Origin: Alphaproteobacteria bacterium | GTDB taxonomy: Bacteria > Pseudomonadota > Alphaproteobacteria > Rs-D84 | Direction: 5' to 3' | Assembly (NCBI GenBank): GCA_017642625.1 | Contig: JAGCOQ010000035.1 | Coordinates: 1-27,937, forward strand | Length of the DNA stretch: 27,937 nucleotides | In this document: piece by piece, positions 26,901-27,937 of the stretch | Layout: every line of letters starts with the position of its first letter | Position numbering within the stretch: position 1 is the stretch's first letter | Position numbers and translations under genes: made by a program | Notes under the pieces: generated by a model | Databases searched by the model: none | What the model saw: only the letters and a program-made list of their open reading frames with translations | Told to the model about the DNA's origin: nothing

Positions 26901-27461
26901 ATTTAATTCTGCGGTCAATTCCAGTTTTTCACGTGCATCAGCAATAGATTCTTTGGTTGCCTGAACATTCTTTGTTGCACGATTGGAAAGTTTTTGAATA
27001 TCAGTGCTTATATTTGACCCCGTCTGACGATCTGTTCCGGCAATCGTTGCACGACCACCATAGTCAGCAAAACTGGGGCGTAAAACAACACCTGCACGAC
27101 GCACCACTGGATTACTGTTGATATCACCTACGGTCGACCTAGAAACCGTATTTTTTGTAGAATCAGCGGTTCGGGTGGTTGTGCCACGTGATGACGCAGA
27201 ATCCGTACGTGTTGTTGTTGAACGCGACGCGGTTGTGCGTGATTCTGATGATACGCCACGTGAACTTGAATCTTTGGTGGTGCTGGTCGCCTTTGTGCGC
27301 GAAACAGTTGTGCGTGATGTAGCACGCGCCGTCGCATCACCGTCACCGGCATCACTGGTCAAATTACTTGGAATTGTGCGGGATGCAACAACACCATCGG
27401 CCGCAAAAGCGGTACCGACGAACAACGCCATCAACAAAAATAGCGGCTTATACATCCTCAT
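23967..27461 (-). CDS. giant exported cysteine-rich protein with four InlB-like repeats
   Basis: 1164 residues. A signal peptide (1-20, ending AFA) is followed by a Ser/Thr/Arg-rich linker to about 112. A helical region (about 150-700) has paired cysteines such as CQEQYNECMDQFC, CNTILTQC, CVGALEACMKDDMVC and CIMDVATC. A short EGF-like cysteine cluster (CKCNDGYTVWGGAC) follows. Four repeats of 65-85 residues then begin near residues 777, 852, 938 and 1019. They have the form Y-x-V-x-F-x-C, tLP or similar, C, F-x-x-W-x-C, C-x-A-x-W, an InlB B-repeat-like unit in which cysteines replace part of the hydrophobic core. The tail ends with a Cys pair. Function is unknown; a surface or secreted role is inferred. 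The ATG at 27461 has no ribosome site and lies close to its promoter; an ATG at 27455 is possible. Confidence 0.8.
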   Translation of the reverse strand: MRMYKPLFLLMALFVGTAFAADGVVASRTIPSNLTSDAGDGDATARATSRTTVSRTKATSTTKDSSSRGVSSESRTTASRSTTTRTDSASSRGTTTRTADSTKNTVSRSTVGDINSNPVVRRAGVVLRPSFADYGGRATIAGTDRQTGSNISTDIQKLSNRATKNVQATKESIADAREKLELTAELNKSCQEQYNECMDQFCAIVDANQKRCSCSSNLSRYTKVEKAVTEANSKLNEVAQAIRYVGLSADEIRAIMTETEAEEALDDTKDTSTTRNMLKQIESMIKDPTSSTTSYSSDTTFGFGLDMDLTFSSDPIDIFNLDFLNTNMNSSSISKLRGTELYNTAKKRCNTILTQCKDAGATQAQITGNYDLAIDKDCIEYEAGLKKMNDTLLSNVKSANLMLQKARLAVMENKNQYDARGCVGALEACMKDDMVCGDDYYKCVDPTKAYIDENGDVVLGQDITVIQSFMTDYNNAAIDKDFLANAYGTKIGANSCMGDGKCVVKYLLQKIGTKDKATAEGLCRPVLDKCQLYTYDSKTSKYNAYNDIVVNYIQRAMVSIKAAQQKIISDYASTCIMDVATCYNQQVTQVNSWATAASASNIYSVMRGACRSVALTCGLAIFTGDPKIDPNTELVVDGKTYSVSGCQGAAGQRYGSSTYNDEIISCISNMFYQSLLCPDNSSFQSTENTSTDPNDTKAGWVNTRCKCNDGYTVWGGACVVDCGAGQLRNTNGTCWCSDATYTELRNGVCYEPNTNNAHPDSYVTPTSSSGSSSNRYTVKFSCGSGGNGNSTDIPVTAGNTVTLPQGSKCTANLGKQFSKWSCAGTLYDAGALYTPETTTTTCTAQWTDIATYTVNFGCGEGGSGSPTSQRINAGGSITLPSSGVCGSSTGQRFNKWLCDNREYNAGSSFTPSATTTCTATWTDSGNSGSSSGGGTTTTTYVVNFDCGDYGNETLADLTTTQGSYVTLYGSNVCTSNNSSKVFNMWNCDGSLRGAGGSYYPSTTPTRCSATWKDATQTIYTINFACRSNGTGNSWSQQVSENGSITLPDGNNCTANSGETFNKWSCNGTERDAGSSFTPSTITTNCTATWTNSGSGGGGETAQQMMQATVADLNSDTPSLEAQILSSTPSYSLVGTADLCWLYNTTGTEPKPVGAVSCDINLNNL

Positions 27462-27472
27462 TACTAAGATAT

Positions 27473-27481
27473 ATTATATCA
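27473..27481 (-). promoter_or_regulatory. candidate extended -10 element for the giant-protein operon
   Basis: The minus strand reads TGATATAAT, a perfect extended -10, 11 bases before the ATG at 27461. The predicted RNA leader would be about five bases. It lies between the rpmA terminator and the operon, so it probably drives both giant genes. Confidence 0.5.
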
Positions 27482-27533
27482 TAATTTTTGCGCGCGTGTA
27501 AATAGAGAAAAACGGTTTTAGAGAATAAAATTG

Positions 27534-27561
27534 TAAAAAAAATCCCGCATAACGCGGGATT
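27534..27561 (-). terminator. intrinsic terminator after rpmA
   Basis: The 8-bp stem AATCCCGC/GCGGGATT (27541-27548 and 27554-27561) with a five-base loop is followed on the minus strand by a run of Ts. It begins two bases after the rpmA stop codon. Confidence 0.93.
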
Positions 27562-27562
27562 A

Positions 27563-27829
27563 TTATTTTGCGGTCTGTTCTGGTTCAACCGATACGGTTT
27601 TCCGATCGCCCAAACCACGTTTGAACTTCACTGTGCCTGCAACTTTTGCAAACAAAGTATGATCTTTACCCATACCAACATTCAAACCCGGATGCACTGC
27701 TGTGCCGCGTTGACGAATGATGATATTACCTGGGATAACGTGGCTGCCACCAGATTTTTTAACGCCTAATCTGCGTCCCGCTGAGTCGCGTCCGTTACTG
27801 GTCGCCGAACCTGCTTTTTTATGTGCCAT
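27563..27829 (-). CDS. rpmA: 50S ribosomal protein L27
   Basis: 88 residues starting [21 protein letters not shown], the universal L27 N-terminus that reaches toward the peptidyl transferase centre, followed by [23 protein letters not shown]. The N-terminus has no cleavable extension of the Firmicutes type. An AAGGAG site overlaps the rplU stop, eight bases before the ATG. It is the second gene of the usual rplU-rpmA operon and is followed by a strong terminator. obgE, which follows in many genomes, is not here. Confidence 0.98.
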   Translation of the reverse strand: MAHKKAGSATSNGRDSAGRRLGVKKSGGSHVIPGNIIIRQRGTAVHPGLNVGMGKDHTLFAKVAGTVKFKRGLGDRKTVSVEPEQTAK

Positions 27830-27841
27830 AGTTCAAACTCC

Positions 27842-27937
27842 TTAGCCCTTGATATCCGTTATTTTCAGAACAGTAATGAACTGACGATGACCCTTGGTCC
27901 GACGATAGTTTTGACGACGTTTTTTCTTGAACACCAA
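27842..27937 (-). CDS. rplU: 50S ribosomal protein L21, C-terminal part cut by the window edge
   Basis: The last 31 codons of a gene entering from the right edge read [18 protein letters not shown] followed by [12 protein letters not shown], the typical basic C-terminus of L21. It ends 12 bases before rpmA, matching the conserved rplU-rpmA order. The N-terminal part lies outside the window. Confidence 0.95.
   Translation of the reverse strand: MVFKKKRRQNYRRTKGHRQFITVLKITDIKG

Noticed and set aside
19217..27461. Repetitive DNA in the giant genes considered as CRISPR or tandem DNA repeats
   Set aside because: Repetition is at the protein level with diverged DNA, and there are no equal repeat-spacer units.
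27118..27501. A 127-codon plus-strand frame opposite the start of the 1164-residue protein
   Set aside because: It mirrors the Ser/Thr/Arg-rich linker, whose codons leave the antisense strand open; its Val/Arg/Asp-rich product is an artefact.

Overview
The window is a gene-dense, moderately AT-rich piece of a bacterial chromosome with the character of a small-genome, probably host-associated alphaproteobacterium. Evidence for the class is a cysteine-free ribosomal protein L31 of the alphaproteobacterial type, a SuhB relative carrying the DFGEVENLQ signature of alphaproteobacterial SuhB, and an array of duplicated VirB6-like genes of the kind known from Rickettsiales. Spacing is tight (gaps of 1-70 bases, several overlaps) and there is no gene-free stretch above 300 bases. 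I saw no tRNA or rRNA gene, insertion sequence or CRISPR array. The species cannot be named from sequence alone.

Positions 1-8200 form a minus-strand envelope block. In transcription order it holds a class A penicillin-binding protein, a small MliC-like lipoprotein, mraY, ftsW, murG, an exported protein with an OmpA-like C-terminus, and comF. Lipid I and lipid II synthesis (MraY, MurG) therefore sits beside septal (FtsW) and bifunctional (PBP1A) polymerases. murD, usually between mraY and ftsW, is missing. A 10-bp inverted repeat followed by seven Ts overlaps the mraY ribosome binding site and start codon. A partial plus-strand gene ends at 247 and overlaps the comF end.

Positions 8160-9720 hold a SuhB-like protein that has lost the metal ligands of inositol monophosphatases, then rpmE, then an unrecognised 169-residue protein.

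Positions 9785-16371 hold five VirB6/TrbL-like polytopic membrane proteins: one on the minus strand and four in a coupled plus-strand operon. The two arms diverge from a compact palindromic promoter region with an 11-bp perfect inverted repeat. No VirB4, VirD4 or other secretion-system gene is in the window. Conserved cysteines in the paralogues and similar loop motifs argue for one duplicated family.

Positions 16374-19180 hold a UvrD/PcrA-type helicase and, divergent from it, a DnaQ-like exonuclease.

Positions 19217-27461 hold two giant, cysteine-rich exported proteins (1164 and 1582 residues) in one operon separated by one base. The first ends in four disulfide-type InlB-like repeats. The second is built from six modules with a C-x5-D-x2-G-x-C signature. 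Both, and the OmpA-like protein, begin with a signal peptide and an Arg/Ser/Thr/Ala-rich linker. The right edge is rplU-rpmA with a strong intrinsic terminator.

A recurring promoter element, the extended -10 TGATATAAT or a close variant, lies immediately upstream of six genes, mostly envelope or membrane genes, often with a very short leader.
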